A stretch of DNA of 64,000 nt, taken from NCBI RefSeq assembly GCF_028714775.1, contig NZ_JAQTLS010000013.1:1-64000 (forward strand). Reading direction: 5' to 3'. Positions within the stretch are counted from its first letter, which is position 1. Each line of letters opens with the position of its first letter. The notes below the pieces were generated by a model. That model did no database searches. It was not told the origin of the DNA and was given only the letters and a program-made list of their open reading frames with translations. Source of the stretch: Thiothrix sp. (GTDB taxonomy: Bacteria > Pseudomonadota > Gammaproteobacteria > Thiotrichales > Thiotrichaceae). Made by a program: the position numbers and the translations under genes. Of the stretch, positions 44,623 through 54,157 are shown one piece after another.

Positions 44623-46029
44623 ATGACGGGGCTACGGCTGGTTTTCGGAATCATTCTGGTGTTGTTGACGGGTAGCCTATCCGCTGACGAGACGACGGCT
44701 GATGAAAAGAACGTGCGGGTTGGTGAAGCCCAGCAGTTTGCACAGGGCAACAAAGTCGCGGTGATTGTCGGCGTAAATACCTATGATCAGGAAAGTGGTT
44801 TGCGTCCGTTGAAATATGCGGCTGCCGATGCGGATGCGCTGACAGCGGTGTTGCAAAAGCATGGTTACGCAGCCAGAACACTGACCAATCAGAAAGCCAC
44901 CAAATCCTACATCCTCAATGCGATCAAGCGGGCGGGCGAAACGCTGAACCCGCAACAGGGTACGCTGGTCTTCGCTTTCTCCGGGCATGGTTTCGCCCAA
45001 GGCGGCAACAACTATCTGGCTTCTTACGGCACGGTTGGCGACAACTTGTCAGAGTCGGCTTTGTCCATGCAGGAACTGGAGCAGGCAGTCCGCGCCACCA
45101 AAGCCCGCCGTGCGGTGCTGTTCATTGATGCCTGCCGCGACAATCCGGGGCTGGAAGGCAGCAAGAGTATCGGGCAACCCAGCTTCATCCAGCAGCAAAG
45201 CGAAGGCATACAGGTGTTGTACGCCACCAAGTTTGGGGAAATCAGTTGGGAACATGACAGCCTCAAACACGGCGTATTCAGCTACTTCCTGCAAAAAGCC
45301 CTGAATGGCGAAGCCGCCGACACTCAAGGGGCAATCAGCTTCGATAACCTGAAAAGCTATGTCCAGCAACAGGTTGCCAACTGGACATTTACCAATCTGG
45401 CACGAACCCAAAAGCCCTTCAGCATGGGCGAAAACTACGGCATCTTCATGCTGGCAAGTAGTGGCAATTTGCCAACTGTACCGACTTCTGTACCAAAACC
45501 TGAGCCTGTGGCTGCACCCCCACAGCCAGTCACACGTCCAGAATCTGTACCAGAACAAACGGCAGCAACTAACCTTATTGCAGGTCGTTACATTGACCAC
45601 GGCGACGGCACAATCACCGATACCCAAACCAAACTAATATGGAAAAAATGTGCTGAGGGACAAAGCGGAAACAATTGTAGTGGTACGCCTACACGCTATG
45701 CATGGGATGATGCAATGGCAAAATTCGGCAAGGGTGAATGGCGGCTGCCAACTAAGGATGAATTGAAAAGTTTGGTGTATTGCAGCAATGGTACGCAGAC
45801 TCCACTAGCAGATCATAAATTCTGTGGTGAGATAAGTCCCTATCAATCACCGACTATTAGCTTACAAGCTTTTCCAAATGTATCAGTAGGTGCTACATAC
45901 TGGTCGTCATCCTACACTACCGACATGACGGAAAAAGGAGCTTCGTATGTAGGCTTCAATAGTGGCTATAGTGGCTGGGGTTCTAAACATTTCGATTTCG
46001 AGGTACGCTTAGTGCGTAATGGATCCTAG
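44623..46029 (+). CDS. Secreted metacaspase (C14) with C-terminal DUF1566 domain
   Basis: The 468-residue protein has a signal peptide, a caspase p20 domain with His122 in FSGHG and Cys171 in DACRDN, a Pro-rich linker (about residues 285-315) and a C-terminal DUF1566/Lcl domain (WRLPTKDELKSLV, YWSSSYTTD, FEVRLVRNG), related to C-type-lectin-like binding modules. AGGAG precedes the ATG. It is divergent from the Wzz-TIR gene across 127 bp. A periplasmic or surface protease with a ligand-binding tail is likely; substrate unknown. Confidence 0.9.
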   Translation: MTGLRLVFGIILVLLTGSLSADETTADEKNVRVGEAQQFAQGNKVAVIVGVNTYDQESGLRPLKYAAADADALTAVLQKHGYAARTLTNQKATKSYILNAIKRAGETLNPQQGTLVFAFSGHGFAQGGNNYLASYGTVGDNLSESALSMQELEQAVRATKARRAVLFIDACRDNPGLEGSKSIGQPSFIQQQSEGIQVLYATKFGEISWEHDSLKHGVFSYFLQKALNGEAADTQGAISFDNLKSYVQQQVANWTFTNLARTQKPFSMGENYGIFMLASSGNLPTVPTSVPKPEPVAAPPQPVTRPESVPEQTAATNLIAGRYIDHGDGTITDTQTKLIWKKCAEGQSGNNCSGTPTRYAWDDAMAKFGKGEWRLPTKDELKSLVYCSNGTQTPLADHKFCGEISPYQSPTISLQAFPNVSVGATYWSSSYTTDMTEKGASYVGFNSGYSGWGSKHFDFEVRLVRNGS

Positions 46030-46236
46030 TTTTATTTCAACATTGATCAGCGGAATAAGCTGAAAATATACCAAAATTAGGTTGTTCAAATGAGGGGCTA
46101 TGGTCAAACCAATTCGACCAGAAATGCTCCAGCATCCAGTTCCTGTTTGATCGCCGCCCAATGTTTGCTGAAAACATCCAGCAGCTTTTGTTTGGAGCAG
46201 TTGCCAACCCGTAAAGAAATTGAAGGCGTATCCCAA

Positions 46237-46665
46237 TCAATTTATTCCAATTACTGATACCGTTATCGCTTGTGCTGCGGTCATGATTTGTATATCGCCA
46301 ATCTGTTTCAGCACCAGCAAGTCAGCATCGCCTGTTATCAGGCAGTCTGCTTTGCCCGCTAACGCCACATCCAGAAATGGGTTGTCTTTTTTGTCACGGC
46401 ACAGTTCCACGGTTTCCCCAATTTCATAGAACAATCCCACCCTGCGCATGTTGTTGAGGAAATTCTGACGTTTTTCGGCTGAAAAATAGCGGTCAAACTT
46501 TTCCCGCCAGATGACCTCTTCCAGTTCGGCAAAGGTGGTTGACGAAAACAGGAAAAAGCCGTTCAGGGTGATATGGTCAACAATTTTCGCAGGTGGGCTG
46601 GAGCGGGAAATCAGGCTGCTGATCAAGACATTGGTGTCGCAGACACAGCGTTCAAGGCTTGTCAT
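46237..46665 (-). CDS. PIN-domain toxin (COG1569-like)
   Basis: The 142-residue PIN protein has acidic residues in VCDTNVLISSL, FAELEEVIW, DNPFLDVALAG and ITGDADLL, the pattern of the PIN-family putative toxin COG1569. Its start overlaps the Phd-like antitoxin gene by 14 bp. It forms the right border of the TIR/metacaspase island. The 207 bp between it and the metacaspase gene hold nothing I can support. Confidence 0.88.
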   Translation of the reverse strand: MTSLERCVCDTNVLISSLISRSSPPAKIVDHITLNGFFLFSSTTFAELEEVIWREKFDRYFSAEKRQNFLNNMRRVGLFYEIGETVELCRDKKDNPFLDVALAGKADCLITGDADLLVLKQIGDIQIMTAAQAITVSVIGIN

Positions 46666-46945
46666 TCAGGATGTCTTCCAACACTGATTCCGTCAGACCG
46701 CTTTGTTCCGCTTCGCTACGCAGCGCATCCAGTGAGGCCAACAACTGCTGGCGTTCCTGCTGCATGGCTTCTGCCCGCCTGCGCAGCAAAAATACTTCGC
46801 CGCCGAGCATTTCAAAATCCCGCATGGAAAGGATAACGGCAGTGTCGCGTTTATTGCGGGTGATTTTGAACGGTTCACCCTGCCAGACCTTATCAAGCAC
46901 CGAACCAAACTGGTTGCTGGCCTGACGTGCGCCGATGGATTGCAT
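46652..46945 (-). CDS. Phd/YefM-type antitoxin
   Basis: The 97-residue protein has the Phd/YefM DNA-binding N-terminus (SIGARQASNQFGSVLDKVWQGEPFKITRNKRDTAVILS-type region) and a helical C-terminus for toxin binding. It pairs with the PIN toxin. A 12-bp palindrome TTGTAGCTACAA at 46981-46992, about 36 bp upstream, is a candidate autoregulatory operator. Confidence 0.88.
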   Translation of the reverse strand: MQSIGARQASNQFGSVLDKVWQGEPFKITRNKRDTAVILSMRDFEMLGGEVFLLRRRAEAMQQERQQLLASLDALRSEAEQSGLTESVLEDILNDKP

Positions 46946-46980
46946 GGCTATTCCTCACTGAGTTGCCTTGATAGTAGTGA

Positions 46981-46992
46981 TTGTAGCTACAA
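46981..46992. promoter_or_regulatory. Palindrome upstream of Phd-like antitoxin
   Basis: TTGTAGCTACAA is a perfect palindrome upstream of the antitoxin start and before the NAD-kinase-like stop. Phd proteins bind such short palindromes; this is a candidate only. Confidence 0.4.
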
Positions 46993-47011
46993 TAGCTCTT
47001 TTATAGCAACT

Positions 47012-47938
47012 TTAACAAACCAACTGCCCCTGCGTCTCCGCCACGCCAATCGACACCACCGCCCCCGAATTAAACCCCAGATAATCCGCCTCAATCCCAT
47101 CCGAGAATATCACACCATTTTCCGGCATTTGCGATTCCAGCCGCAGCGGGGATTGTTGGGTAATCGCGCCGAATACCAGCTCTACCCCCGTGGTGCGGCT
47201 AGGAAAGGGTTCGCGCACGCTGAATTGCAGGCGTTTTTCATCCCAACCGAAACCGCCGCCCAGCGCGTGATGCTGCGCTTGTGTAACGCCCATCGCGCCC
47301 GCCAGCACTGATTGGAACCAGCCCGTGGAGCCGAACCCGGTGGAGACAATGATGCCGGAGGAGGACTGCATTTCGCGCTTACCCTGCCAATTCAAGGTGT
47401 AACGCGCCGAAGTGTGGCTTGACGGGCCGATGAACAAATCGTTGACCGCCCGCATCACCTGCCCGTCATTGGTGCGGGCTTCGGCAAAGGTGATGCTTTT
47501 GCTGTCGGCCTTGCCCGCCATTGTGCAAGTCACCACATCGCGTAAGTCGTTGACGACGAAGGGCAGCAGCTTGCCATCCCAGCGTTGCGGGTCGGGATTG
47601 ATGGCAATCACTGGCTGGCCTTGCAAATATTTCAAGGTGTTGGCGACCAAGCCATCCTGCCCGATCACCACCACAATGTCGCTGGCGCTGAACTGGTAAT
47701 TCGGCAGCAGGCGGCGTTCCAATTGCTGGAAACGCCCCAGTGGTCGCAACACCCGCTCCGCTTCCTGCAAACGCTGTTGGTACACATCATGTTCGCTCAG
47801 GTAATCCTGCACGTCGGCGTGATTGTGCTCCAGATAAAAACGCGCTTGAGGCCACGTGTTGAAACGTTCCACCAACTCCTGCAAACGGGTTTTGCGCGTG
47901 ACCAGCACGAAACGGTATTGGGTGTTGCCTGTTTTCAT
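47012..47938 (-). CDS. NAD kinase-like protein
   Basis: The 308-residue protein resembles NAD kinase: DIVVVIGQDGLVANTLKYL (canonical GGDG replaced by GQDG), VNDLFIG and STGFGSTGW, with a longer N-terminal region. Substrate use may differ from NadK because of the altered first motif. Its ATG shares bases with the SPFH gene stop (TGATG), so the two are translationally coupled. The NrtR-like regulator divergent to them supports an NAD-related role. Confidence 0.8.
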   Translation of the reverse strand: MKTGNTQYRFVLVTRKTRLQELVERFNTWPQARFYLEHNHADVQDYLSEHDVYQQRLQEAERVLRPLGRFQQLERRLLPNYQFSASDIVVVIGQDGLVANTLKYLQGQPVIAINPDPQRWDGKLLPFVVNDLRDVVTCTMAGKADSKSITFAEARTNDGQVMRAVNDLFIGPSSHTSARYTLNWQGKREMQSSSGIIVSTGFGSTGWFQSVLAGAMGVTQAQHHALGGGFGWDEKRLQFSVREPFPSRTTGVELVFGAITQQSPLRLESQMPENGVIFSDGIEADYLGFNSGAVVSIGVAETQGQLVC

Positions 47939-48957
47939 CAGCGTGCTGCCTTTCTCAATGCCTGCCCGAACAGGTCAGGGGTGATGTTCAACTCGCCGAT
48001 TTTGCCTGCGTTTTGCGCCAGCGATTCAAACGCCATCGCCATCAGTTGTTCCGGCTGCATGTTTGCCAATGCCATTGCTTTGAGGTTCTCGACCGGCAAT
48101 TGCTTGAAAGCATTCATACGGGCAGCGATGGCGTAGGCTTCGGCATCCGATTGTTGGCGGCTGTTTGCCACTTCCAATTCCACCAAGGAGGTGCGCTGGG
48201 TTTCGGCGGCGATGCTGGCTTGCAAACGCTCGCGCTCGGTTTCGGTGGTGGCGCGGAGCAAAGTGCGTTCGTTGGCAATGCGCGATTCGGCGATTTCCTG
48301 CTCTTTTTGCTGCACGGAAAGCTCGGTCTGCAACTCGGCTTCGCGGATGGTGCGCTCCTGTTCGACGGCGGATTTGCGGCGCACGTACATGGCGTCATCC
48401 GCCTCCTGAAGGATGGCTTCGCGGGCTTCCGCCTCCAACGCCCTTGCGGTTTCCGGGGTCGGCTTGATGGCGCTGATAGTGATGTCGAGCAAGGCAATGC
48501 CAAGGGCGGCGAACGCACTGTCAGCGCGGAAACGTTCGCTCAGGTTGTCTGCCAGTGCTTCACTGAGGCGCAGCGCATCACGCAGTGCAGTATTTTCCAC
48601 CCGGTTCTGGATCACCGCACCCACGGCACGGATCACGCGGTCGCCCAGCTTAAGCGGGTCTTCCGACACCCAACCGCTGTTGTCTTTTTTCAGGGTGAAA
48701 TTGAGCATCTCCGCCGTTTTCACCGGGTCAGCCACCTGAAAGCTCAACTGCCCTTGCACGGTAATGCTCTGGAAATCAGCGGTTTGCAGGTTGAAAATGA
48801 AAGGTGCTTCCTGCACGTTCACTGGCACGGCGGCGATGGAGGTATTCATGCCGTTGTAGAAAAAGCTCAAGCCTTTACCCTGCTTGCGGGCTTTGCCGTT
48901 GACGGTCTTAATGACGTAGGTGGAAGCGTCTGCTTTGTAGTAATTGATGCCAAACAT
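47938..48957 (-). CDS. SPFH/Band-7 domain protein
   Basis: The 339-residue protein has an SPFH domain (about residues 10-170) followed by a long Glu/Arg/Ala-rich helical region (EAEAREAILQEADDAMYVRRK, QEIAESRIANERTLLRATTETER), as in stomatin/flotillin-like proteins. No clear N-terminal membrane helix is seen, so it may be cytoplasmic or peripheral. GGAG precedes the ATG. It is coupled to the NAD-kinase-like gene and divergent from an NrtR-like regulator. Confidence 0.88.
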   Translation of the reverse strand: MFGINYYKADASTYVIKTVNGKARKQGKGLSFFYNGMNTSIAAVPVNVQEAPFIFNLQTADFQSITVQGQLSFQVADPVKTAEMLNFTLKKDNSGWVSEDPLKLGDRVIRAVGAVIQNRVENTALRDALRLSEALADNLSERFRADSAFAALGIALLDITISAIKPTPETARALEAEAREAILQEADDAMYVRRKSAVEQERTIREAELQTELSVQQKEQEIAESRIANERTLLRATTETERERLQASIAAETQRTSLVELEVANSRQQSDAEAYAIAARMNAFKQLPVENLKAMALANMQPEQLMAMAFESLAQNAGKIGELNITPDLFGQALRKAAR

Positions 48958-48973
48958 GGCGTTCTCCTTTTTA

Positions 48974-49047
48974 TGTCTTTAAGTCACTTATTCATAATAA
49001 TGTCTAAACGCCACTAAATCGTCAAGCATAAAAGTGTCTTTAGGACA
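48974..49047. promoter_or_regulatory. Repeated TGTCTTTA-type sites in the nrtR/SPFH divergent region
   Basis: TGTCTTT at 48974, TGTCTAAA at 49001 and TGTCTTTAGGACA at 49035-49047 (TGTC...GACA) occur in the intergenic region. They are candidate NrtR sites; orientation and spacing need testing. Confidence 0.4.
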
Positions 49048-49090
49048 AAAATAAGTTAGAATGCCAGAAACTCACCGACGGGGATGCACG

Positions 49091-49831
49091 ATGACCAACG
49101 ACGAACAGGATTATCTGGAACACTACGACAAGCAAGCTTACGACGCACCCATCGTCACGGTTGACCCGGTGCTGTTCACTTACCACGAAGAACAATTGAA
49201 AGTATTGCTGGTGCAACGTTCCCGCCCCCCTGACCAACAGATGTGGGGCTTGCCCGGCGGTTTCGTTGACCTGAAAAATGACGCGACGCTGGAAGACACT
49301 GCCCTGCGCAAGCTGCGCGAAAAGACTGGAGTCGTGCCGCCCTACCTCGAACAGTTACAGACTTTCGGCAATGCTTGGCGCGACAAACGCAGTTGGTCGG
49401 TGACTGTGTGTTACACCGCGCTGATTGCCCATCAGGAATGCGCCGCGCATATCGCCACGGTTGCGGATGTGCGTTGGGTAACGCTGCCGGAATTGGCAAG
49501 CCTGCCGTTAGCTTTCGACCACGGTACGATCATCCAGCAAGCACGGGAACGGCTGCGGCAAAAGGCACTGTATTCCATCGTGCCTGCTTACGCCCTGCCG
49601 GAAAAATTCACCCTGCCGGAATTGCAGCAACTGCACGAAGTCTTGCTGGAAATGCCCTTACAGAAAAAATCCTTCCGCCGTCGCATCGAGCAGGCCGAAT
49701 TGCTGGAAGATACCGGGGAAAAGCGGGCGGAAAGCAGCGGTCGCCCCGCCACGCTTTACCGCATGAAAGCGGAATCTGGGGCGTATACGTTCCTGCGTAA
49801 CCTGAGCGGCGCAGGTGATGCGGAAGCATAA
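49091..49831 (+). CDS. NrtR-like Nudix-related transcriptional regulator
   Basis: The 246-residue protein has an N-terminal Nudix-like domain and a C-terminal winged helix (FTLPELQQLHEVLLEMPLQKKSFRRRI), the NrtR architecture. The Nudix box is degenerate: after GGFVD the helix reads LRKLREKTG rather than REUxEExG, consistent with ADP-ribose binding without hydrolysis. NrtR factors repress NAD biosynthesis or related genes. I start at the ATG at 49091 (GGGGATG upstream). It is divergent from the SPFH and NAD-kinase-like genes, its probable targets. Confidence 0.85.
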   Translation: MTNDEQDYLEHYDKQAYDAPIVTVDPVLFTYHEEQLKVLLVQRSRPPDQQMWGLPGGFVDLKNDATLEDTALRKLREKTGVVPPYLEQLQTFGNAWRDKRSWSVTVCYTALIAHQECAAHIATVADVRWVTLPELASLPLAFDHGTIIQQARERLRQKALYSIVPAYALPEKFTLPELQQLHEVLLEMPLQKKSFRRRIEQAELLEDTGEKRAESSGRPATLYRMKAESGAYTFLRNLSGAGDAEA

Positions 49832-49836
49832 AGAGA

Positions 49837-52077
49837 TCACGACGGTAACTTCATCCGCGCCAACCGATTCGCATTCGTCACTACCGTCACCGACGACATT
49901 GCCATTGCCGCCCCCGCAATCATCGGGTTCAGCAGCAACCCGGTGAACGGGTACAGCACCCCTGCCGCAATCGGAATCCCCAGCGAGTTGTAGACGAATG
50001 CGCCGAACAGGTTCTGCCAGATATTGCGCGTGGTAGCTTTGGAAATGGCAATGGCGCGGGCAATTCCCCCCAGCGACGCACCGATCAGGGTGACATCGGC
50101 GGCGGCAATCGCCACATCCGTACCCGCACCAATGGCAAAACCAACGTCCGCCAGTGCCAGCGCGGGCGCATCATTGATGCCGTCACCGACCATCGCCACC
50201 TTACGCCCTTGCCGCTGCAAATCACGGATGACATTGAGCTTGTCAGCGGGCAACACTTCCGCATGTACCTGCGTAATGCCAATTTGGGCGGCAATGTGTT
50301 GTGCCACTTCGCGGCGGTCGCCGGTCAGCATCACCACTTCCAGCCCTTGCTGTTGCAAAGCGCGGATACTTTCAGCCGCATCCGGTTTAATGGCGTCGGC
50401 AATGCCGAACAGCGCAATGATTTGCTCACCATCGGCAAGGAAGACTGGGGTTTGGCCTTGCGCATCCAGTGCTTGCAAGCCGTCCTGCCAAGCGTCCAAG
50501 ACGCGGTGTTGTTGCTGCATCAGACGGGTATTGCCGAGCAAATAGGTCGTGCCATTGATGACTGCTTGCACGCCATGCCCTGCGATGTTTTCAAAGGCAG
50601 TGGCTTTCAGGTCGGGCAAACTTTTATCTTTAGCAGCAGCACGGATGGCAGCAGCCAACGGGTGTTCCGAACCTTTTTCAAGGCTGGCAGCCAGTTGCAG
50701 CACACTTTCTGCGGAATGCATCGGTGCGGGGTGGATGGCATTCAGGGTTGGTTTGCCGAGGGTAATCGTGCCGGTTTTATCCAACACAATGGTATCGAGC
50801 TTGGCGGCCTGTTGCAGCGCTTCACCGTTACGGATCAGGATGCCGGATTGCGCCGCCTTGCCTACCCCGGCGATAACAGCAATCGGTGTCGCCAGCCCCA
50901 AAGCACAAGGGCAAGCAATCACCAGCACGGTCATGGAAGTCACCACCGCGTAACTCAGCGACGGTTGCGGCCCCAGCCAATACCACAGGCAGAAAGTCAG
51001 GATGGCGATAGAAACCACCACTGGCACAAAGATAGATGCCACCTTATCGGCAAGCCGCGCAATCGCAGGCTTAGCACTTTGCGCTTGACGAATCAGGTTA
51101 ACAATATTCGCCAGCACGGTATCAGCACCAATGTGACTGACGCTCATCAGGAATGAACCAGAGCCATTCATTGTGCCGCCCGTTACGCTGTCGCCCGACT
51201 TTTTGGCGACTGGCACAGACTCTCCGGTAAGCATGGATTCATCCACGTGCGATTGGCCTTCCAGCAGCTTGCCATCCAGCGGCACGGTTTCCCCGGCACG
51301 CACCCGTAAGGTTTCCTGCAAACCGATTTCTTCCAAGGGCAAATCCAGTTCCTGCCCGTTACGGATGGCGTGGGCAATCGGTGGTTGCAAGTTCATTAGT
51401 TGCTTGATGGCAGCGGAAGTGCGCCCCCGCGCCCGCATTTCCAGCGCATTACCGAAACTGACCAGCGCGATAATCACCAGTGCTGCCTCGAAATAGGTAT
51501 GGTGCAGGTCATGGCTGTGATGGGCGATGGAATGCACCATACTGGGAAACAGCACCACCAGCATGGAATACAGCCACGCTGCACCCGTGCCCAGCGCGAT
51601 CAGCGTATCCATATTGCTGCTGCGGTGCTTGAGCTGCTGCCATGCGCCTTTGTAGAAATGCCCGCCGGAATAAGCCATCACTGCCAATGTCACCAAGCCA
51701 GTAGCCAGCCAGAACCAACGCCCCGCACCTTCCATCCCCGGCAGGATGCCCAACAGCATGTCACCGACCATCAGGAATGCGCCCGGAATCCCCGCCACCC
51801 ACACCCGCCGCCACAGACGTTGGTATTGCACCTGTTCGTGCGCTTCCTTTTCCGCCTCCGCCGCTTTGCCTTGCATAATGGCAGCATCAAATCCGGCTTT
51901 TTTCACCGCTTGCAGCAGCACTGCCGGGTCAGGGTTGCCTTGAACCAGCGCGGTGCGTTCTGCCAAATTGACGTTCGCCTCCGTCACACCGGGGACGCTT
52001 TGCAAAGCAGTTTCCACGGCACTGACGCAGCCCGCGCACATCATGCCAGCGATAGAAAGGCGGATGGGGGTGGTCAT
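49837..52077 (-). CDS. copA: Copper-exporting P1B-type ATPase CopA
   Basis: CopA pumps Cu(I) out of the cytoplasm. The 746-residue protein has one N-terminal metal-binding domain ([11 protein letters not shown]), eight predicted helices, transmembrane metal site CPC in [13 protein letters not shown], phosphorylation motif [15 protein letters not shown] and the HP motif in SEHPLAAAI. The copper chaperone gene is 3 bp upstream on the same strand. Confidence 0.95.
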   Translation of the reverse strand: MTTPIRLSIAGMMCAGCVSAVETALQSVPGVTEANVNLAERTALVQGNPDPAVLLQAVKKAGFDAAIMQGKAAEAEKEAHEQVQYQRLWRRVWVAGIPGAFLMVGDMLLGILPGMEGAGRWFWLATGLVTLAVMAYSGGHFYKGAWQQLKHRSSNMDTLIALGTGAAWLYSMLVVLFPSMVHSIAHHSHDLHHTYFEAALVIIALVSFGNALEMRARGRTSAAIKQLMNLQPPIAHAIRNGQELDLPLEEIGLQETLRVRAGETVPLDGKLLEGQSHVDESMLTGESVPVAKKSGDSVTGGTMNGSGSFLMSVSHIGADTVLANIVNLIRQAQSAKPAIARLADKVASIFVPVVVSIAILTFCLWYWLGPQPSLSYAVVTSMTVLVIACPCALGLATPIAVIAGVGKAAQSGILIRNGEALQQAAKLDTIVLDKTGTITLGKPTLNAIHPAPMHSAESVLQLAASLEKGSEHPLAAAIRAAAKDKSLPDLKATAFENIAGHGVQAVINGTTYLLGNTRLMQQQHRVLDAWQDGLQALDAQGQTPVFLADGEQIIALFGIADAIKPDAAESIRALQQQGLEVVMLTGDRREVAQHIAAQIGITQVHAEVLPADKLNVIRDLQRQGRKVAMVGDGINDAPALALADVGFAIGAGTDVAIAAADVTLIGASLGGIARAIAISKATTRNIWQNLFGAFVYNSLGIPIAAGVLYPFTGLLLNPMIAGAAMAMSSVTVVTNANRLARMKLPS

Positions 52078-52080
52078 GGC

Positions 52081-52275
52081 TTATTCCGCCAGTGTGGTGG
52101 GGTAGCCTGCGGCAGTCAGGGTGTCGATCACGGTTTGTGCATCCACGCCGTCCACTTCGGCACTGGCGGTTTCCAAATCAACATGGATGTTACTGCTGCC
52201 CTCAAGAGCTTCCAGTTTGGCAGTGACCGTTTTGACGCAGCCACCGCAGCGTATGTTTTCAACGTTGAATTTCAT
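52081..52275 (-). CDS. copZ: CopZ-like heavy-metal-associated chaperone
   Basis: The 64-residue HMA-fold protein has the metal motif IRCGGCVKTV and the usual beta-alpha-beta-beta-alpha-beta pattern. CGGC in place of CxxC with Ala/Ser still supplies two cysteines. It should pass Cu(I) to CopA, encoded 3 bp downstream. Confidence 0.88.
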   Translation of the reverse strand: MKFNVENIRCGGCVKTVTAKLEALEGSSNIHVDLETASAEVDGVDAQTVIDTLTAAGYPTTLAE

Positions 52276-52294
52276 GGTGTGTTCCTGTGTAAGT

Positions 52295-52849
52295 TTAAAT
52301 AGGGATCAGCAACAGGCTTTGCACCTGCCCTGCTTGGGTTTCACGGTGGATTGCGAGGCCGAAACGGGCAAAATCCGTTGCCGCCCCTGCTTCCTGCTCC
52401 AAATATACCATGCCTTCTGGCTTGAGCAATTGCTTGGCAAGCAGCGTTTCCAACACAGGTTCCAACATGCCCTTACGGAACGGCGGATCAAGGAAAATCA
52501 GGTCGAAGGCTTGCGTTTCGCGTTGCAAATAGCGGAAAGCGTCATCATTTACCAGCAGCGCATTCTGCGCCCCCAGCAAAGCAATGTTATCGCGCAAGGC
52601 TTTGGCAGCAGCCGGATGCTTTTCCACCATTACCACTTCCCGCGCCCCGCGTGACAGGGCTTCCAAACCCAATGCACCGCTGCCCGAAAACAGGTCGAGG
52701 CAACGCGCTCCCGGCACTTGCATTTGTAGCCAGTTGAACAGCGTTTCGCGTACCCGGTCGGGCGTAGGGCGCAAACCGGGGACATCGGCGAATTTCAGTT
52801 TGCGGCTACGCCATTCGCCACCGATGATGCGCAGCAGGTTATTTTTCAT
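52295..52849 (-). CDS. rsmD: 16S rRNA (guanine966-N2)-methyltransferase RsmD
   Basis: The 184-residue protein has RsmD features: N-terminal RIIGGEWRSRKL, PTPDRVRETLFNWL, SAM-binding DLFSGSGALGLEALSRGA and catalytic FLDPPF. It methylates G966 of 16S rRNA. The ATG at 52849 overlaps the peptidase stop by 11 bp; a longer GTG/ATG start adds four residues. Confidence 0.93.
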   Translation of the reverse strand: MKNNLLRIIGGEWRSRKLKFADVPGLRPTPDRVRETLFNWLQMQVPGARCLDLFSGSGALGLEALSRGAREVVMVEKHPAAAKALRDNIALLGAQNALLVNDDAFRYLQRETQAFDLIFLDPPFRKGMLEPVLETLLAKQLLKPEGMVYLEQEAGAATDFARFGLAIHRETQAGQVQSLLLIPI

Positions 52850-54152
52850 CCCCACCCACAATCACTGTCACCATTTTGTCCGGCTGTACCCGGCGGGTAA
52901 AAGCATCCGCAATTTGCTCGCGGCTCAGTGCATTGATCTTGCCTGTGAAGGTATCCAAGTAATCCAGCGGCAGTTTGTAGAAACCAATAATCCCGACGTA
53001 TTCCACAATCTGGCTGTTGTTGGCAGTACGCAGCGGGAAGCCGCCGGTAATGTCTTTCTTCGCAGCCTCCAACTCTTCGCCCGTCGGGCCTGCTTTTTGG
53101 AACTTAGCCAGCACCTCGCGCACCACTTTCAACGCCTCATCCGTCTGCGCCAACTTGGTTTGCAGGTTGACTTCAAACACCCCAAGTTGTGCGAATGGGG
53201 CAAAATAGCTGCCCACGCTGTAACTCAAGCCGCGTGCATCGCGCACTTCTTTCATCAAGCGCGAGGTGAAACCACTGCCGCCCAACACCTGATTGCCCAT
53301 ATAAAGGGTGAAATAGTCGGCATCGCCGCGCTTGTCACCAATCTGCCCCACCAAGATATGCGCCTGTGTTGCGGGGTAAGGGATTTTCACCAGCTTCGCT
53401 TCCGTCAACGGTTTGACTTCGGGGATGGGCGCTGCTGCCTCACCCGTTGGCAGCACGCCTGCCACTTGTTCCCCCAACGCTTCCGCCTGCTTGCGGTCAA
53501 CCGCGCCAACAATCGCCAGCAGGCCATTTTTCGCCACGTAATACTGCTGGTAGAAGGCTTTCAGGTCGGCAATTTTCAGCGCAGGGATGCTTTCTTCCGT
53601 GCCGTTTTCCGACTGCCCGTAAGGATGGTCGCCGTACAAGGCTTTGTAGAATGCCTTACTGCCCAAACTCGCGGGGTCTTGCTTCTCGGCTTGCAAACCG
53701 ACCAACGTGAGCTTTTGCACACGCTCGAAATCTTTCTGCGGGAAATCGGGTTTGGAAAGCACTTTCAACCACGTATCCAGCGCCGCCTTTTGCTCCTTTT
53801 CCAGCGTCAGGGTGCGCAAACTGACGGAAGCCATGTCCATTGACGTACCCGACCCAAAACCCGCGCCGATGGATTCAAACTGTTCGGCAAGTTGGTCTTC
53901 GCTCAGACCCGCCGCACCCTTGTCCAACATGTTGTTGGTGAGCATCGCAAGACCGGGTTTCGCACCATCACGGGCGCTGCCTGCATCAAATGCCAAACGC
54001 ATATCCAGCATCGGCAGCTCAGGAGCATGGACATAATAGACGCGCAAGCCGTTAGTGGTCGTCCAATTTTCGATTTTGGGGCCAGCATGGGCGAAAGGCG
54101 CGAATACCAGCAACAACAGCGCCAGTTGCGCCTGCAAAAGTTTTTTTAGCAT
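52839..54152 (-). CDS. M16 family peptidase, probably non-catalytic subunit
   Basis: The 437-residue periplasmic protein has a signal peptide and the M16 fold (LRLAFDAGSARD-like strand, YPATQAHILVGQ, YSVGSYFAPF), but the zinc motif HxxEH is missing: the segment reads KPGLAMLTNNMLDKGA. It contains the C-terminal RVQPDKMVTVIVGG. M16 peptidases often work as a pair of catalytic and inactive subunits, and the catalytic partner gene lies 5 bp upstream. Confidence 0.9.
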   Translation of the reverse strand: MLKKLLQAQLALLLLVFAPFAHAGPKIENWTTTNGLRVYYVHAPELPMLDMRLAFDAGSARDGAKPGLAMLTNNMLDKGAAGLSEDQLAEQFESIGAGFGSGTSMDMASVSLRTLTLEKEQKAALDTWLKVLSKPDFPQKDFERVQKLTLVGLQAEKQDPASLGSKAFYKALYGDHPYGQSENGTEESIPALKIADLKAFYQQYYVAKNGLLAIVGAVDRKQAEALGEQVAGVLPTGEAAAPIPEVKPLTEAKLVKIPYPATQAHILVGQIGDKRGDADYFTLYMGNQVLGGSGFTSRLMKEVRDARGLSYSVGSYFAPFAQLGVFEVNLQTKLAQTDEALKVVREVLAKFQKAGPTGEELEAAKKDITGGFPLRTANNSQIVEYVGIIGFYKLPLDYLDTFTGKINALSREQIADAFTRRVQPDKMVTVIVGGDEK

Positions 54153-54157
54153 GGTTC

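Noticed and set aside
46009..46240. Small overlapping open frames between the metacaspase and PIN genes
   Set aside because: No ribosome sites, no family resemblance and conflicting frames; treated as intergenic.
48013..49017. 334-codon plus-strand frame opposite the SPFH gene
   Set aside because: Antisense shadow; the minus strand encodes a recognisable SPFH protein with a ribosome site.
52584..53843. 419-codon plus-strand frame opposite rsmD and the M16 peptidase
   Set aside because: Antisense to two well-supported genes; composition is His/Gln/Arg-rich and shows no domain.
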